This document shows positions 6,280-6,308 of a DNA stretch of 6,308 nucleotides, one piece after another. Position 1 is the stretch's first letter. Each line of letters begins with the position of its first letter. Origin of the DNA: an uncultured Acetatifactor sp. (GTDB lineage: Bacteria; Bacillota; Clostridia; Lachnospirales; Lachnospiraceae). The notes beneath the pieces were generated by a model. That model worked only from the letters and a program-made list of their open reading frames with translations. It did no database searches and had not been told where the DNA came from. A program made the position numbers and the translations under genes. The stretch is from NCBI GenBank assembly GCA_947626405.1, contig CANQSE010000122.1, forward strand, positions 1 to 6,308. The letters are read 5' to 3'.

Positions 6280-6308
6280 TGCCCAGAACCGGAATCGAAC
6301 CAGTGACA
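6280..6308 (-). tRNA. tRNA 3' end, partial (identity uncertain, Phe-like)
   Basis: Only the last 29 nt of a tRNA gene are in the window. On the minus strand TGTC (the end of the variable loop) is followed by the T arm ACTGG-TTCGATT-CCGGT, with the expected TTCGA core, and by the 3' acceptor strand TCTGGGC and discriminator A. The 5' acceptor strand should therefore be GCCCAGA, beyond the window. CCA is not encoded (TAT follows), so it must be added after transcription. The GTGTC-type variable loop and the T arm resemble tRNA-Phe, but the anticodon is not visible, so the identity is open. Confidence 0.85.

Noticed and set aside
4346..6308. ldt region as an integrated element with att sites at the tRNA
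   Set aside because: The direct repeats do not match the tRNA 3' end, and there is no integrase, recombinase or phage gene between them.

Overview
The window looks like chromosomal DNA from a Clostridia-type Firmicute, most likely Lachnospiraceae. The reasons are the block decarboxylase / yaaR / holB (compare B. subtilis yaaO-tmk-yaaQ-yaaR-holB-yaaT), purine-rich Shine-Dalgarno sites, and a large membrane-anchored YkuD L,D-transpeptidase of the kind common there. The genus assignment is inference. Every gene lies on the minus strand, so transcription runs from high to low coordinates.

In transcription order: the 3' end of a tRNA gene (6280-6308, no encoded CCA) is followed by an intrinsic terminator (about 6178-6221). 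Next come a likely promoter (6149-6157) and a gene for a membrane-anchored L,D-transpeptidase (4432-6033). A 52-nt structured repeat lies at the start of this gene (6032-6083) and again behind it (4346-4397), next to a perfect 16-bp hairpin (4397-4432). An HD-domain hydrolase gene (3735-4295) then overlaps an Orn/Lys/Arg-decarboxylase family gene (2291-3751) by 17 nt. After that come a short relic (2137-2259) that resembles parts of a guanylate-kinase-like protein, yaaR (1669-2109), holB (604-1596) and the first 178 codons of a lipoprotein gene (1-535) that leaves the window.

The HD hydrolase to holB stretch reads as one operon-like housekeeping block: fold-type I PLP decarboxylase, a vestigial nucleotide-kinase slot, a DUF327 protein and the clamp-loader delta' subunit. 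The L,D-transpeptidase is probably a separate transcription unit for cell-wall cross-linking. The yaaT/ricT gene that commonly follows holB is not seen; a lipoprotein gene takes its place.

I see no CRISPR array, defence island, phage or insertion sequence. The two observations most worth following are the apparent kinase relic and the repeated hairpin element whose small stem is preserved while its loop changes.
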